Source: Candidatus Dichloromethanomonas elyunquensis
Lineage (GTDB): Bacteria; Bacillota; Desulfitobacteriia; Desulfitobacteriales; Syntrophobotulaceae
NCBI GenBank assembly: GCA_001515265.1
Contig: LNDB01000007.1
Location: forward strand, 62,001-126,000
DNA length: 64,000 bases
Reading direction: 5' to 3'
Below the pieces are notes generated by a model, which was given only the letters and a program-made list of their open reading frames with translations, had not been told where the DNA came from and ran no database searches. Of the stretch, positions 1-12,511 are shown one piece after another (the first letter of the stretch is position 1; every line of letters starts with the position of its first letter). The position numbers and the translations under genes are program-made.

Positions 1-103
1 CAATAGCCTGTACAATCTCCATATTGTTGCAGTTGAAAGCCCCGACTGCATACCGGCCCTTCTGTGCTTTCAAAACCAAATCTTTCATTGGAACTAAACC
101 CAT
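1..103 (-). CDS. fba: Class II fructose-1,6-bisphosphate aldolase, N-terminal part
   Basis: Only the first 34 codons are inside the window; the gene runs off the left edge. The translation begins MGLVPMKDLVLKAQKGRY and continues AVGAFNCNNMEIVQAI, which is the characteristic start of class II (zinc-dependent) fructose-bisphosphate aldolase of glycolysis. The ATG at 103 is preceded by a good Shine-Dalgarno (GGAGG, about ten bases upstream). In Bacillus, fba lies beside spo0F and pyrG, and the same neighbourhood is seen here, which supports the call. The catalytic and zinc-binding residues lie outside the window. Confidence 0.88.
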   Translation of the reverse strand, partial: MGLVPMKDLVLKAQKGRYAVGAFNCNNMEIVQAI

Positions 104-118
104 CTTACCTAGCCTCCG

Positions 119-796
119 TTATTTATTTTTTACAAGATGTTGACTCTTATAAGCGTCATTCAGGAACCATTTCATATTCTCTTCCAAAAAGATCGATCCC
201 ACTCCATCTAGTATGCGCAAAACTTCCTTATTATCTGTATAGATAACCCCTGAAGCCTGACATAGTTCACAAAGAATTTCGATTCTGTCACTTAAAATTT
301 CCACAGCTAAATTATAATTTCCGCAACAACACCCTAACTGGCCTCTTTCAACCATTTTACCCAGTTTTTCCATCACTCCGTAGACAATAAAAAAATTATC
401 AAATTCGGATTCTGCTTCTTCATCATTAACCAGTTCGGATGCTAGCTGGATAAAGGTTTTTTTAATATCCCGGCAAGAATTCTCAACTTTAGTCCGAGGG
501 CCGATGTATCCTAATGGAATTTCTTTCTCTCTGCATGAAAGCTGCAGAAGACTCTCTCCCCAGATGGTCCCTCTTTTTGCAAGAAGATAGTGTGATTCTC
601 CGCAATAAATACAAGGATATTCTATGCTGTAATTCCCACGGTCAATACTTGTCAGCGTAATGATCGGAGCACCGCATGAACAGCAGTAGCCCTCTTTATT
701 GAAGTGGGAAAAATCAAAAACAGAAACAGTCTTAAACTGTACTTCTCCGCATTTGGCGCATTGGATTCCGATCGTTGTATCCGTCAATACGATCAT
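119..796 (-). CDS. Multi-CxxC zinc-ribbon-like protein, function unknown
   Basis: The protein has 225 residues and starts with ATG at 796 after GGGAGGAGAG. I do not recognise a named family. It has a series of short cysteine pairs: CAKC near residues 13-16, CCSC near 38-41, CIYC near 62-65, CCC near 154-156 and CELC near 175-178. This suggests two or more zinc-binding knuckles separated by an acidic helical stretch. There is no signal peptide or membrane segment, so it is probably cytosolic. It lies between spo0F and fba, on the same strand, 15 bases upstream of the fba start, so it is likely co-transcribed with fba. A hairpin at 938-964 separates it from spo0F. Confidence 0.75.
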   Translation of the reverse strand: MIVLTDTTIGIQCAKCGEVQFKTVSVFDFSHFNKEGYCCSCGAPIITLTSIDRGNYSIEYPCIYCGESHYLLAKRGTIWGESLLQLSCREKEIPLGYIGPRTKVENSCRDIKKTFIQLASELVNDEEAESEFDNFFIVYGVMEKLGKMVERGQLGCCCGNYNLAVEILSDRIEILCELCQASGVIYTDNKEVLRILDGVGSIFLEENMKWFLNDAYKSQHLVKNK

Positions 797-937
797 AGTT
801 TCCCACTCTCCTCCCTAAAATATATTTCTCCAAGTAAAATTGTTTTCCTGCCGCATCATTTAGCAATTCCAGGGAATATTTCAATTTTTATAAAAATTTT
901 TACAAAAATACTGTTCTCTATCTGTCCTAAAAACGAT

Positions 938-964
938 AAAAACCAGCCTTCTTGTGAAGTCTGG
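938..964 (-). terminator. Rho-independent terminator after spo0F
   Basis: On the minus strand a CCAGACTTC/GAAGGCTGG hairpin with an ACAA loop is followed directly by TTTTTA. It lies 24 bases past the spo0F stop codon. Confidence 0.7.
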
Positions 965-987
965 CCATAAGGAACGATGATATAGTT

Positions 988-1368
988 CTAACTGTATGCC
1001 CAAAAAGTTTTATCCCCGAGAAGCTCTCCAACTTGTTGTTTTAGCGCATTGAGGTCAAACGGCTTAATAATGAACCCGGCGATACCCAGTTCTTCGGCTT
1101 GGTTGACATAATACTGATCCCCATAAGCTGTCATCATAATAACCTGAATATCTTTGTCCTTTTCTCTTAATTTTTTGAGTACGTCTATTCCATTCATTCC
1201 AGGCATTTTTACATCCATAATAATCAAATCGGGCTTGAATTGAGGAATCACTTCTAATGCTTTAATCCCATTCCCACAGGATTCAATGTCATATCCATAT
1301 TCTAAAAAAACTTCGGTCAAAAGCCTTCTAATTCCTTTTTGATCATCAACTATCAGCAACTTTAACAA
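988..1368 (-). CDS. spo0F: Spo0F-type single-domain response regulator
   Basis: The 126-residue protein is a lone CheY-like receiver with no output domain. The acidic pair D8-D9, phosphoacceptor D52 (IIMDVKMPG), T80 and K102 (IIKPF) are all present. Spo0F accepts phosphate from sporulation kinases and passes it to Spo0B in the Bacillus phosphorelay. Clostridia usually lack Spo0B, so the partner here is uncertain. The location between pyrG and fba matches the classical spo0F locus, which is the main reason for choosing Spo0F over a generic CheY. The start is TTG at 1368, supported by GGAGGAG eight bases upstream. It is 40 bases downstream of the alr-like gene and likely in one transcript with it. 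Confidence 0.85.
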   Translation of the reverse strand: MLKLLIVDDQKGIRRLLTEVFLEYGYDIESCGNGIKALEVIPQFKPDLIIMDVKMPGMNGIDVLKKLREKDKDIQVIMMTAYGDQYYVNQAEELGIAGFIIKPFDLNALKQQVGELLGDKTFWAYS

Positions 1369-1408
1369 CCGGCTCGCTCCTCCGACACTTCAATCTGAAT
1401 TATTTTCT

Positions 1409-2605
1409 TTATACTTCGGTATTAGAATATTCTGTATTTATTTCGAAAAATCCTTCTCGAATAATTCGTTTTTTGTAAAATTCATTATTCTTTTTATATA
1501 TCCTTGTGATGCGCGGATTCGCTAAGGTCCTTCTGATGGGAAGAACAATTTCTTCCCCGTACTTACAATCAACGGTTCCTAAGTCTAATACTGTGAGCTG
1601 CATACCAACTTTGCCGGCTATGGAAACGGGATTTCCTTTATAAAGAATTTTTTCCCGCCCAAGCTGAAAACCGAAAAGAGCGGCTGTATTTTTAATGATA
1701 ATCTTGACAAGATCCAGAATTCCCTGGGGAACAAGTTTCGGCTCTATTCCAAACCCGTGGGCATAACCCGCGGGAACGACCGCCAGCATCGTATCTGTTT
1801 TGCTTTTATATAAGCTTTGATACCCTACATAAGTCCCCTTCGGTACCTTTTGCAAATGTGTTATCCTGGCTTTGACCTTCCAGGGATCTTTGAGGTCAAG
1901 CTTCCTGTCAAAAATGGAAGATGGATAGTGTCCTCCCAGAAGGGTGCCTACTCTCACATAGTCATAATGATATTCGGGAAAATCCAGAAAAGCGGCACTA
2001 TTGCAAATATGTTTGGCTGGAATGGTTACTCCGGATTCTTCAAATTTTTTAAGCAATCGCATAAATTTTTCATGCTGCCCCCGGGTATAAGAAGTATCCC
2101 GTTGTGCCCCTCTTGCCAAATGGGTATAAGCGCCAGCCACCTCAATATATTCCGTTTCCCGCAACACGCAGGATAAAGCAGCGAGTTTGTCTTCCGTAAA
2201 GCCGGTACGCCCCATGCCTGTCTCCAATTTAAGATGAACAACGGCCTTCTTTCCCATTGCTGCCGCAATATCATCGATGGCATGCAGCCATTCAACCTGT
2301 GCCACCGTAAGCTGAATATTTTCTCCTAAAGCTGCTTTCCAATCCTCCTCACTCGTTGGTCCCAGTACCAAAACTTCACCGGTAATTCCTTGACTGCGCA
2401 AGATTAATGCCTCATCAACAGCTGTCACCGCAAAGCTGGTACATCCTTCCTCTTGCAGCACTCTGGCCACCTCAACTGCACCTAAACCGTAAGCATCCGC
2501 TTTGACAACAGCCATCAACTTCGTTTCAGGTGTCAGTAAGGAAAGAACCTGATAATAATTATGTTTCACTGCATCAAGGTCAACTTCAATCCATAGGTTT
2601 GACAT
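1409..2605 (-). CDS. alr: Alanine racemase family protein (divergent)
   Basis: The protein has 398 residues, a usual length for alanine racemase, which interconverts L- and D-alanine with PLP for peptidoglycan. The PLP lysine is K35 in VVKADAYG, and the phosphate-binding NSAA and RVG stretches are present in the middle. The catalytic tyrosine is probably in VGYQSLY. Two canonical stretches are altered: the usual RPGIxxYG region reads RVGTLLGG, and the usual GRVSMD region reads GKVGMQ. The substrate might therefore not be alanine, or this could be a secondary racemase. It follows the FemX-like gene by 10 bases, implying one operon with cell-wall building. Confidence 0.82.
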   Translation of the reverse strand: MSNLWIEVDLDAVKHNYYQVLSLLTPETKLMAVVKADAYGLGAVEVARVLQEEGCTSFAVTAVDEALILRSQGITGEVLVLGPTSEEDWKAALGENIQLTVAQVEWLHAIDDIAAAMGKKAVVHLKLETGMGRTGFTEDKLAALSCVLRETEYIEVAGAYTHLARGAQRDTSYTRGQHEKFMRLLKKFEESGVTIPAKHICNSAAFLDFPEYHYDYVRVGTLLGGHYPSSIFDRKLDLKDPWKVKARITHLQKVPKGTYVGYQSLYKSKTDTMLAVVPAGYAHGFGIEPKLVPQGILDLVKIIIKNTAALFGFQLGREKILYKGNPVSIAGKVGMQLTVLDLGTVDCKYGEEIVLPIRRTLANPRITRIYKKNNEFYKKRIIREGFFEINTEYSNTEV

Positions 2606-2615
2606 CGTTGTATCA

Positions 2616-3692
2616 CTAACCCCTGCGCAATATTTTTACCAGCAAGCCCTTTAGCCTGCCGGAATAAATTTTCTCTGCCGTCTTCCAAACTGTATACATA
2701 AAAGGTCTATACACATAATCCCATTCTCCAATAAACTCGGTAAACTCCCCGTTAAATCCCTTCTTAAACTTATATAGCCCGTAAAGCGGATTATCCTCGT
2801 TTAAATCACCGGACACCCCTCTGAAATCATAGAGGCCGCATCCGTTAGCTTTTGCCCAGCAAATCATTTCCCACTGAATGAGATAGTTCGGCATGACATT
2901 ACGGTGAGAATTGGCGGATGCTCCATAGACATACCAAGTTTTATCGCCGGTGATAAATGCAAAAGTTCCCGCAATGACCTTCCCTTCATACTCCCCAATA
3001 AACAGCTGTCCAAAACCTGCCGGAACCAAGGTGTCATATAAATCTTCGAAATAGGAATAAGATCTTACCAAAAAGTTATCTCTTTCCGTGGTTTCTTTTA
3101 AAACTCTAAAAAATTCAGGTAAATCTTCTCTGGTTCCGACCCGGATTGCAACCCCCTTTTTAGCAGCCAAACGGATATTGTAACGGGTCTTTTGATGCAT
3201 ATTGGCCAGCAAGAGATCTTCATCGGGAGAAATATCCAAGCGAAAAACAAACTTAGGCTGGACACCTTCAAAGTTTTTCCCTTTGTCCAGCTGCTTGAAT
3301 CCGAAAGTTTGCAAGAACATCCTTAATGATTGATTGATTGCGGGGATATCCGGATCAATCTTCAGCAAAATAGCCTTCCTTTTTTTTGCAAGTTCCGAAA
3401 TTCCGCGCAGAACTGCTTTGAGTTTTTCGACATCATCTATGTCCGCAACAGGTCCGCGGGGGCAATAGAAGATAGGCGCCCTAATCAAAGGCAGTCTACG
3501 CTCCAGAATAGTTGCTGCCCCAACGGTTTTTCCGTCTGCCTCCAAAACCATCCGCCAAGGCTTCCATCCTGTCCTTCCTTTGATATCTCCCCATTCCCAA
3601 AGCTGCATAGCGTGGCCCTTGGGGTGATTACTAATGAAAGAGTTAAATTCCGCCCGATCTTTTTCTTCAAGCCATCTTACACTATAATGCAT
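2616..3692 (-). CDS. FemAB/FemX-family peptidoglycan aminoacyltransferase
   Basis: The 358-residue protein matches the FemABX family, whose members use aminoacyl-tRNA to add amino acids to the lipid II peptide. Family-typical stretches are the N-terminal HAMQLWEWGDIKGRTGWKP, the mid-protein MHQKTRYNIRLAAKKGV, and near the C-terminus NYLIQWEMICWAKANGC followed by YDFRGVSGD. It has the two GNAT-like halves and no signal peptide. It lies directly upstream of an alanine racemase homologue with a 10-base gap. Which amino acid it adds cannot be told from sequence. Some family members act instead on polysaccharides or other acceptors. Confidence 0.82.
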   Translation of the reverse strand: MHYSVRWLEEKDRAEFNSFISNHPKGHAMQLWEWGDIKGRTGWKPWRMVLEADGKTVGAATILERRLPLIRAPIFYCPRGPVADIDDVEKLKAVLRGISELAKKRKAILLKIDPDIPAINQSLRMFLQTFGFKQLDKGKNFEGVQPKFVFRLDISPDEDLLLANMHQKTRYNIRLAAKKGVAIRVGTREDLPEFFRVLKETTERDNFLVRSYSYFEDLYDTLVPAGFGQLFIGEYEGKVIAGTFAFITGDKTWYVYGASANSHRNVMPNYLIQWEMICWAKANGCGLYDFRGVSGDLNEDNPLYGLYKFKKGFNGEFTEFIGEWDYVYRPFMYTVWKTAEKIYSGRLKGLLVKILRRG

Positions 3693-3745
3693 CCGTTGCT
3701 GCCCCCCACCAACATTATTGCCATATGCTTCCAGCTCAATACTTT

Positions 3746-3796
3746 AACAAAAATGCCAATTTCCGGTTCCACCGTATTGGAACCGGTTCACTGGCA
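3746..3796 (-). terminator. Rho-independent terminator after pyrG
   Basis: On the minus strand a 9-bp perfect stem (CCGGTTCCA/TGGAACCGG, six-base loop) is extended by an outer TGCCA/TGGCA pairing and followed immediately by TTTTTGTT. It separates pyrG from the FemX-like gene. Confidence 0.8.
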
Positions 3797-3840
3797 ACGA
3801 AAAATTCAGAATCTGAGCTTATGCTGCATGTTCTAATCTG

Positions 3841-7204
<3,364 letters not shown>

Positions 7205-7363
7205 CTAAGCTCCTCCTTCATGGGAAAAGATGCAATTTGCCGAAACTTATCTGTCGAAAACTTAATATATAAAATTTTAATACATCTTGACTTAAAATAC
7301 CAGTACATACATCTTTGACAATAACCTTTGAGAATTATGCAAACAAATTATTTTTAAATAAAA

Positions 7364-7399
7364 ACTGAGCAGAATATCATCCATGCTATTTTGCTCAGT
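7364..7399 (-). terminator. Rho-independent terminator after ypeB
   Basis: A 13-bp stem (ACTGAGCA plus a five-pair extension containing one G-U) with a ten-base loop is followed on the minus strand by TTTTATTTAAA. It closes the sleB-ypeB operon. Confidence 0.85.
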
Positions 7400-7436
7400 C
7401 CTGAAAATTTTTCTGATTTTTAACTTTATACACCCG

Positions 7437-8861
7437 TTATTGAATCAGTTTGCCTCGCGGCGTATTGACGATTCTACATATTTTTTCCTCTGACCCATCT
7501 AAGGCATTAATGTAAATTAAATATTCTTCACCCAAGGCTGTTCCCCGAAATTCATAGCATAAAGCTTCATCTGTTCCCAATTTGGAAATTACCGCCATTC
7601 TGTTTTCTATAATCGCAAAGTTCTTGTTCAGCTTCGTTTTTGCTTGTTCTAAAGTCAAGACTTTGTTGAGATTTCGGTCATGATGATAAGCATAATAGGG
7701 GTTGGCATCAAAACCTGTTACTTGGCCGTTGTCCATCGCAATCGTCATCCTGACCTTATCCGGATAAAGTCTGACACCGCTTTCCTGGGCAACTGCATCC
7801 ACTTGAACATGGTCTCCTAAATCCTCTGTGGAAGTGACGACAAGGTTCCATCCAAGTTTTTGAATGGCTGTATACGCTTGATCTACAGCTTTTTTGACAT
7901 CCATCTGGCGTTCATTGATATCCCTTTGGTCTCGATAATACGTCAGCACGCCGCCTTTTTTGCTTACTTCAAGGTAAACATCCCGATAAGTCATATTATA
8001 TCCGCCCATAGGACCTTGAGAAAGGCCTGTTATCTTGGGATCAGCATTTTTGTATCCCATGTCGGCTAAAAAATCTTTTGCTACTGATACCGCTTTGCTT
8101 TCACTGGCATCTCCCTGGGGAAGGCCCAAGGGTTTTTCGACATAATGCTTATCTAATTCTCCCTGATAAGTAAACGGAGGATACTTCTGCAAGCTGGTAT
8201 CCAGTTGTTTTAACCCTCCTCCAACTGAAGTCGGTATTTGCTGGGAAGCTTCCTGGCCTCCTTGGTTATCTCCGTTGCTTTCACCGCCTTGAGCGGCTGT
8301 CTTTAATATCTTGCCTATTCCGATTCTTTCAAGAAATCCCGGCTGTTTATCTAACCAGGCCAGATTTTCTGCGTAAAACTGAGTAGATATTTGTTGAACC
8401 GCCCTGTTGACATCGATGACCCGATCATGCATGTCATTAAACATTTTCAGCTCTTCCGGTGTCATTCCCTCTACAGATGCAACCTTCCTTGTTAATGATT
8501 TGCTGAAATCGCTTACCTGATTCATTAAAGTATCCACATAATTGATTCCAACCTCGTCTGCGGGCAATTGTCCCATTTTGCTGACGGCACTCTCGCTCCC
8601 TTTCCATGTTTCCCCCAGGTAAAGAACTTTCTGGGCAGGACTGTTCGCCACCATCACCTTGGACATACAGGTTTCAACTTCATCCAGGTTGTTGACAAGA
8701 TCATTCAAAGCCCTTTTATACTGATTTTCGGTTTTCATTTTGTAATCCTGAAGCATGCGGAATTGATATATTCCCCATCCCAGCGAAAAAGCAAAAGCGA
8801 TCACAAAAGTTAACGTGAGTATGGACAGAACTTTTTTCTTTGTTTCTTCTCTCACTTTCAT
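7437..8861 (-). CDS. ypeB: Germination protein YpeB
   Basis: The protein has about 474 residues: one N-terminal membrane helix (LTFVIAFAFSLGWGIYQF), a helical N-terminal half, and two PepSY-like repeats in the C-terminal half. YpeB is needed to place and stabilise the cortex-lytic enzyme SleB in spores; the two are usually adjacent, as here. The ATG at 8861 sits only one or two bases from AGGTGG. The in-frame GTG at 8855 has better spacing and could be the real start. The frame remains open into sleB, but starts further upstream would overlap it. Confidence 0.92.
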   Translation of the reverse strand: MKVREETKKKVLSILTLTFVIAFAFSLGWGIYQFRMLQDYKMKTENQYKRALNDLVNNLDEVETCMSKVMVANSPAQKVLYLGETWKGSESAVSKMGQLPADEVGINYVDTLMNQVSDFSKSLTRKVASVEGMTPEELKMFNDMHDRVIDVNRAVQQISTQFYAENLAWLDKQPGFLERIGIGKILKTAAQGGESNGDNQGGQEASQQIPTSVGGGLKQLDTSLQKYPPFTYQGELDKHYVEKPLGLPQGDASESKAVSVAKDFLADMGYKNADPKITGLSQGPMGGYNMTYRDVYLEVSKKGGVLTYYRDQRDINERQMDVKKAVDQAYTAIQKLGWNLVVTSTEDLGDHVQVDAVAQESGVRLYPDKVRMTIAMDNGQVTGFDANPYYAYHHDRNLNKVLTLEQAKTKLNKNFAIIENRMAVISKLGTDEALCYEFRGTALGEEYLIYINALDGSEEKICRIVNTPRGKLIQ

Positions 8862-8866
8862 CCCAC

Positions 8867-9574
8867 CTAGCGTGTAAAAATATGGCTGCCAATTTGCTTG
8901 ATTTGAGGCCTTGCCCATACAAACTTATTCGTTGTTTTCGCAGGATTAAAGTAATAAATTGCCCCTCCCGTCGGGTCGGAACCGTTCATGGCTTCCCGGG
9001 CGGCTTTCACAGCGCCATCATCGGGCTGTATGTTAATTTGCCCGTCATCTACTGCAGAAAAAGCCTGGGGTTGATAAATTACACCTGCAATGGTATGCGG
9101 AAATTTCGAACTTTTAATCCGATTCATAACACAGGCCCCGATAGCAACTTGTCCAAGATAGGGCTCACCTCTGCCCTCCGCATAAATGCAATGGGCTAAA
9201 AGCTGAACGTCTGTATTTTTTATGCCGATTTTCTTTCCGGAAGATGTCGTACTTTCTCCGGTTAATTTTTTGAGTTCATCAATTGTATTGCTTCCCGCTA
9301 ACCCGTCTACTTTAATTCCTCTGCTTTTTTGGAATCTTTTTACAGCTGCCGCAGTTGCCTTTCCATATACACCATCCACGTTCCCTACTTGAAAGCCGAT
9401 TTGGACAAGCCTTTTTTGGAGGTCTTTGACCTCAGCTCCTTTAGAACCCTGTGATAATGTCCGGTCTCCCAGTGCCGCCTGGCTTGCTGCCGAAAGTATT
9501 AGGCAAAGAACAAGACTAATTGTCACGATTTTAAATGTTGTACCCTCTTTTCTTCTTTTGCCGTCAGGATACAT
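8867..9574 (-). CDS. sleB: Spore cortex-lytic enzyme SleB
   Basis: The 235-residue protein has an N-terminal hydrophobic export segment (residues 15-33, ending ASQAA). A PG_binding_1 domain follows (about residues 40-97, SQGSKGAEVKDLQKRL). The C-terminal Hydrolase_2 catalytic domain (about 125-232) includes the glutamate in YAEGRGEPYLGQVAIGA. SleB is a lytic transglycosylase acting on muramic-lactam cortex during germination. It lies directly before ypeB with only a few bases between, so the two are one operon. Confidence 0.95.
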   Translation of the reverse strand: MYPDGKRRKEGTTFKIVTISLVLCLILSAASQAALGDRTLSQGSKGAEVKDLQKRLVQIGFQVGNVDGVYGKATAAAVKRFQKSRGIKVDGLAGSNTIDELKKLTGESTTSSGKKIGIKNTDVQLLAHCIYAEGRGEPYLGQVAIGACVMNRIKSSKFPHTIAGVIYQPQAFSAVDDGQINIQPDDGAVKAAREAMNGSDPTGGAIYYFNPAKTTNKFVWARPQIKQIGSHIFTR

Positions 9575-9693
9575 GTTTTCACCTCACCTGTCTTTTTTTC
9601 ACTAAAATGCTTGTTTTTCTTATTTTGGCTGTTCATAAGGTAAATTATCCAATTTGCCCAAACCTAATTTTGTAAATTATCTTTTGACTTTAA

Positions 9694-9731
9694 CAAAAAA
9701 GAAAAATCCCCGGATTAACCGAGGGATTTCA
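9694..9731 (-). terminator. Rho-independent terminator after the class V aminotransferase
   Basis: On the minus strand AAATCCC-TCGG pairs with CCG-GGGATTT around a short loop, followed by TTTTTCTTTTTT. It lies about 40 bases past the stop at 9769. Confidence 0.85.
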
Positions 9732-9768
9732 ACATTAGCATTATTTAATTCTTCAGATCAAATATCCT

Positions 9769-10941
9769 TTATGCTTGATTGTTTTCCGCAAAAACCTGAT
9801 GATATACTTTTACAGCCTGTTCACAATCAGCTGCCAGTCCTAGTTCCTGAAGTGTTTCTCCAATTACTCTTATGGCATGGGTAAATTGTTCAGTGGAGGT
9901 ATTACCCATATGCCCCACCCGAAATCCTCTACCCGCTAAAGGTCCGAGGGCACCCGCCGCAATCACACCCTTTTGAGCTAAGGAGCTTCTGAATTTTACA
10001 TCATCGACTCCTTCAGGATAGAGAATACAGCTGATAGTCGGTGCTGCGACTTCTTCTTTGGCCAAAAAACTCATTCCATAAACCCGGAGTGCCGCCCGAA
10101 TCGCTTTCCCAATCGCAGTATGCCTGCGAAAACGCGCAGCGAAACCTTCAGCCGCAATGATTTTCATTCCCTGAGCATAGGCGTAGATCATATTAACCGG
10201 ATGCGTAGCAAAATACTTAAAGGGTTCCTTCATAATATGACTCCAATTTTGAATATCCGCATAATAACTGGCAACCTTCTTCATCTGTCTCCTTGCTTCC
10301 AATGCTTTTGGGCCAAAAGCAACAATTGCCAATCCCGGCGGTACGCCTATTGCCTTTTGCGAAGCCGTCAGAACAACGTCAATTTTATTGTCCTTGCCGC
10401 CAAACTCTTTATTCATATCTTCTTCCAAAGCGGCAGTGGCACATACACCGTCCAAAATGAATAATGCGCCGTATTTTTTGACGACCGGAACCAATTCTTC
10501 GAGATTGGACACCACACCTGTTGAAGTATCCACATGGGTTACTGTAACCGCCTTAAAGTTTCCTTCCTGCAATTTTTCTTCTATCAAAGCAGGATTAACT
10601 TGTTTTCCCCATTCGGCGACAAGGGCTTCCGCTTGGATACCCAAAGCATTACAGATTCCGATGAAACGGTCGCCGAAATACCCATGACTGACTATTAAGA
10701 CTTTATCCCCTGGGGCAACCGTATTGACCAGTGCCATTTCCATAGATAAAGTGCCTGAACCGGCTATTACAAATACCTCTCCATCCGTATTAAACATCTT
10801 TTGCGTAATGGAAAGTGCGTCTCTGAATATTTCTGCGAACCGTAAATCTGTATGGCCCATGGTTTCACGGGAAAGCGCCTCGTAGATCTCGTCCACGACA
10901 GGTGTGGGCCCGGGAATCAAAAGTAATTCTTTGTTAGGCAT
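9769..10941 (-). CDS. Class V aminotransferase (alanine/serine-glyoxylate type)
   Basis: The 390-residue PLP enzyme starts MPNKELLLIPGPTPV, typical of the alanine-glyoxylate/serine-glyoxylate/serine-pyruvate aminotransferase group. The PLP lysine lies in LTASQKAIGVPPGLA. It may use glyoxylate, pyruvate or a serine-pathway substrate; sequence alone does not decide. No serA is adjacent, although the two are often paired in clostridia. The ATG at 10941 has a very strong Shine-Dalgarno (AAGGAGGAGG, three bases before it in the longest register). The gene appears monocistronic, with its own terminator. Confidence 0.85.
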   Translation of the reverse strand: MPNKELLLIPGPTPVVDEIYEALSRETMGHTDLRFAEIFRDALSITQKMFNTDGEVFVIAGSGTLSMEMALVNTVAPGDKVLIVSHGYFGDRFIGICNALGIQAEALVAEWGKQVNPALIEEKLQEGNFKAVTVTHVDTSTGVVSNLEELVPVVKKYGALFILDGVCATAALEEDMNKEFGGKDNKIDVVLTASQKAIGVPPGLAIVAFGPKALEARRQMKKVASYYADIQNWSHIMKEPFKYFATHPVNMIYAYAQGMKIIAAEGFAARFRRHTAIGKAIRAALRVYGMSFLAKEEVAAPTISCILYPEGVDDVKFRSSLAQKGVIAAGALGPLAGRGFRVGHMGNTSTEQFTHAIRVIGETLQELGLAADCEQAVKVYHQVFAENNQA

Positions 10942-11061
10942 GGTACCTCCTCCTTGCAGTAAAACAGCCCTATATCTTTTCATTATTATTCTATGATAAT
11001 GAATTATAACATAAATTTTAACTTTTCGGCTAATTTAGACATGTTTTTTCGTTCATTTTTA

Positions 11062-12453
11062 TCAAAAATCCGCAGATTTAACCGTCCGGGGGAATGGGAT
11101 GACGTCCCGGATATTGGTAATGCCGCTAAGGTACATGATCAGTCTTTCAAAGCCCAGTCCAAAACCGGCGTGCTTTACGCCCCCGTATTTTCTCAGTTCC
11201 AAATACCACCAGTAACTCTCTTCTTCCATACCTAATTCTTTTATCCTATTCATGATATGACCCAAGCGCTCTTCTCTTTGGCTTCCGCCAATAATTTCAC
11301 CAACACCCGGTACCAGCAGGTCCATAGCGGCTGCAGTTTTTCCGTCATCATTCAGACGCATGTAAAATGCTTTAATGTCCTTTGGGTAATCCGTAATAAA
11401 TACTGGCTTCCCAAATACCTTTTCCGCAAGAAAACGCTCATGTTCTGTTTGAAGATCAAGACCCCATTCCACCGGATATTCAAAATGACGGTTAGCCTTT
11501 TTCAGTATATTGACCGCATCTGTGTAGGTAAGATGTCCAAATTCAGACTCTATAACATGGGTCAGACGTTCCAACAAATCCTTATCGACAAACTTTTGAA
11601 AGAAATCCATTTCGTTAAGACAATGCTCAAGGGCATAACGAATGAGGTATTTGAGCAAATCCTCCGCCAGATTTTTATTATCTGCAAGATCGGCAAAAGC
11701 AATTTCCGGCTCTATCATCCAAAATTCAGCTGCATGCCTTGAAGTATTAGAATTTTCGGCCCTGAAGGTTGGCCCAAAAGTATAGACATTTTTGAATGCC
11801 ATGCAGAAACTTTCGGCATTTAACTGGCCGCTTACGGTCAAGTTAGTCTCTTTCCCGAAGAAATCCTGGCGGAAATCAACTTCTCCCTGCTCAGTCCGCG
11901 GCAATTGATCTAATTTTAAGGTTGAAACCCTGAACATTTCTCCGGCACCCTCTGTATCACTTCCGGTAATCAGAGGAGTGTGCACATAAACAAATCCTTT
12001 TTCCTGAAAGTATTGATGTACGGCATACGAAATGACCGATCTCAGCCTGAAAACAGCTGAAAATGTATTGGTCCTGGGTCGCAGGTGGGCAATCGTTCTC
12101 AAGAACTCCAAGCTGTGTCTTTTTTTTTGAAGTGGATACTCAGGCGGACAAGAATTCTCTATGACAATATTACCGGCTCTTATTTCAAAGGGCTGATTGG
12201 CTCCCGGAGACGCAACTAACAAACCTTCGACAGAAATAGCCGACCCGACTCCCAATTTCCCTGATTCCACAAAGTTAGGAAGCAGATGATCAAAGACAAT
12301 CTGAAGATTATTAAAATAACTGCCGTCATTGAGTTCAATAAAACCAAAATCTTTAGATGCCCGAACGGTTCTCACCCATCCTTGGACTTTTATATTATGA
12401 TCAAGCAGTTTATCGCCTGAACTGTAAATATCCTTGATACTGAGCGTATTCAT
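11062..12453 (-). CDS. asnS: Asparaginyl-tRNA synthetase
   Basis: The 463-residue class IIb enzyme has an N-terminal OB-fold anticodon-binding domain ([16 protein letters not shown]). Class II motif 2 is [19 protein letters not shown] and motif 3 is [15 protein letters not shown]. The HAAEFWM context is that of AsnRS rather than AspRS. No T-box antiterminator motif was found upstream. The gene runs on from the DUF2225 gene with a 58-base gap. Confidence 0.96.
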   Translation of the reverse strand: MNTLSIKDIYSSGDKLLDHNIKVQGWVRTVRASKDFGFIELNDGSYFNNLQIVFDHLLPNFVESGKLGVGSAISVEGLLVASPGANQPFEIRAGNIVIENSCPPEYPLQKKRHSLEFLRTIAHLRPRTNTFSAVFRLRSVISYAVHQYFQEKGFVYVHTPLITGSDTEGAGEMFRVSTLKLDQLPRTEQGEVDFRQDFFGKETNLTVSGQLNAESFCMAFKNVYTFGPTFRAENSNTSRHAAEFWMIEPEIAFADLADNKNLAEDLLKYLIRYALEHCLNEMDFFQKFVDKDLLERLTHVIESEFGHLTYTDAVNILKKANRHFEYPVEWGLDLQTEHERFLAEKVFGKPVFITDYPKDIKAFYMRLNDDGKTAAAMDLLVPGVGEIIGGSQREERLGHIMNRIKELGMEEESYWWYLELRKYGGVKHAGFGLGFERLIMYLSGITNIRDVIPFPRTVKSADF

Positions 12454-12511
12454 ACCCTCACCTCATTTTCCGTAATAAACCTTAGTCTATTTTTCTATGA
12501 TTCCAAACCTT

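Noticed and set aside
7252-7258. TGTCGAA, a perfect Spo0A-box core upstream of argS
   Set aside because: A seven-base match is expected by chance in 64 kb, and argS is not a typical Spo0A target; no second box is near.
7205-7363. T-box or other tRNA-sensing leader before argS (and likewise before asnS at 12454-12511)
   Set aside because: No TGGNACCGCG-like antiterminator motif and no long structured leader were seen in either place.
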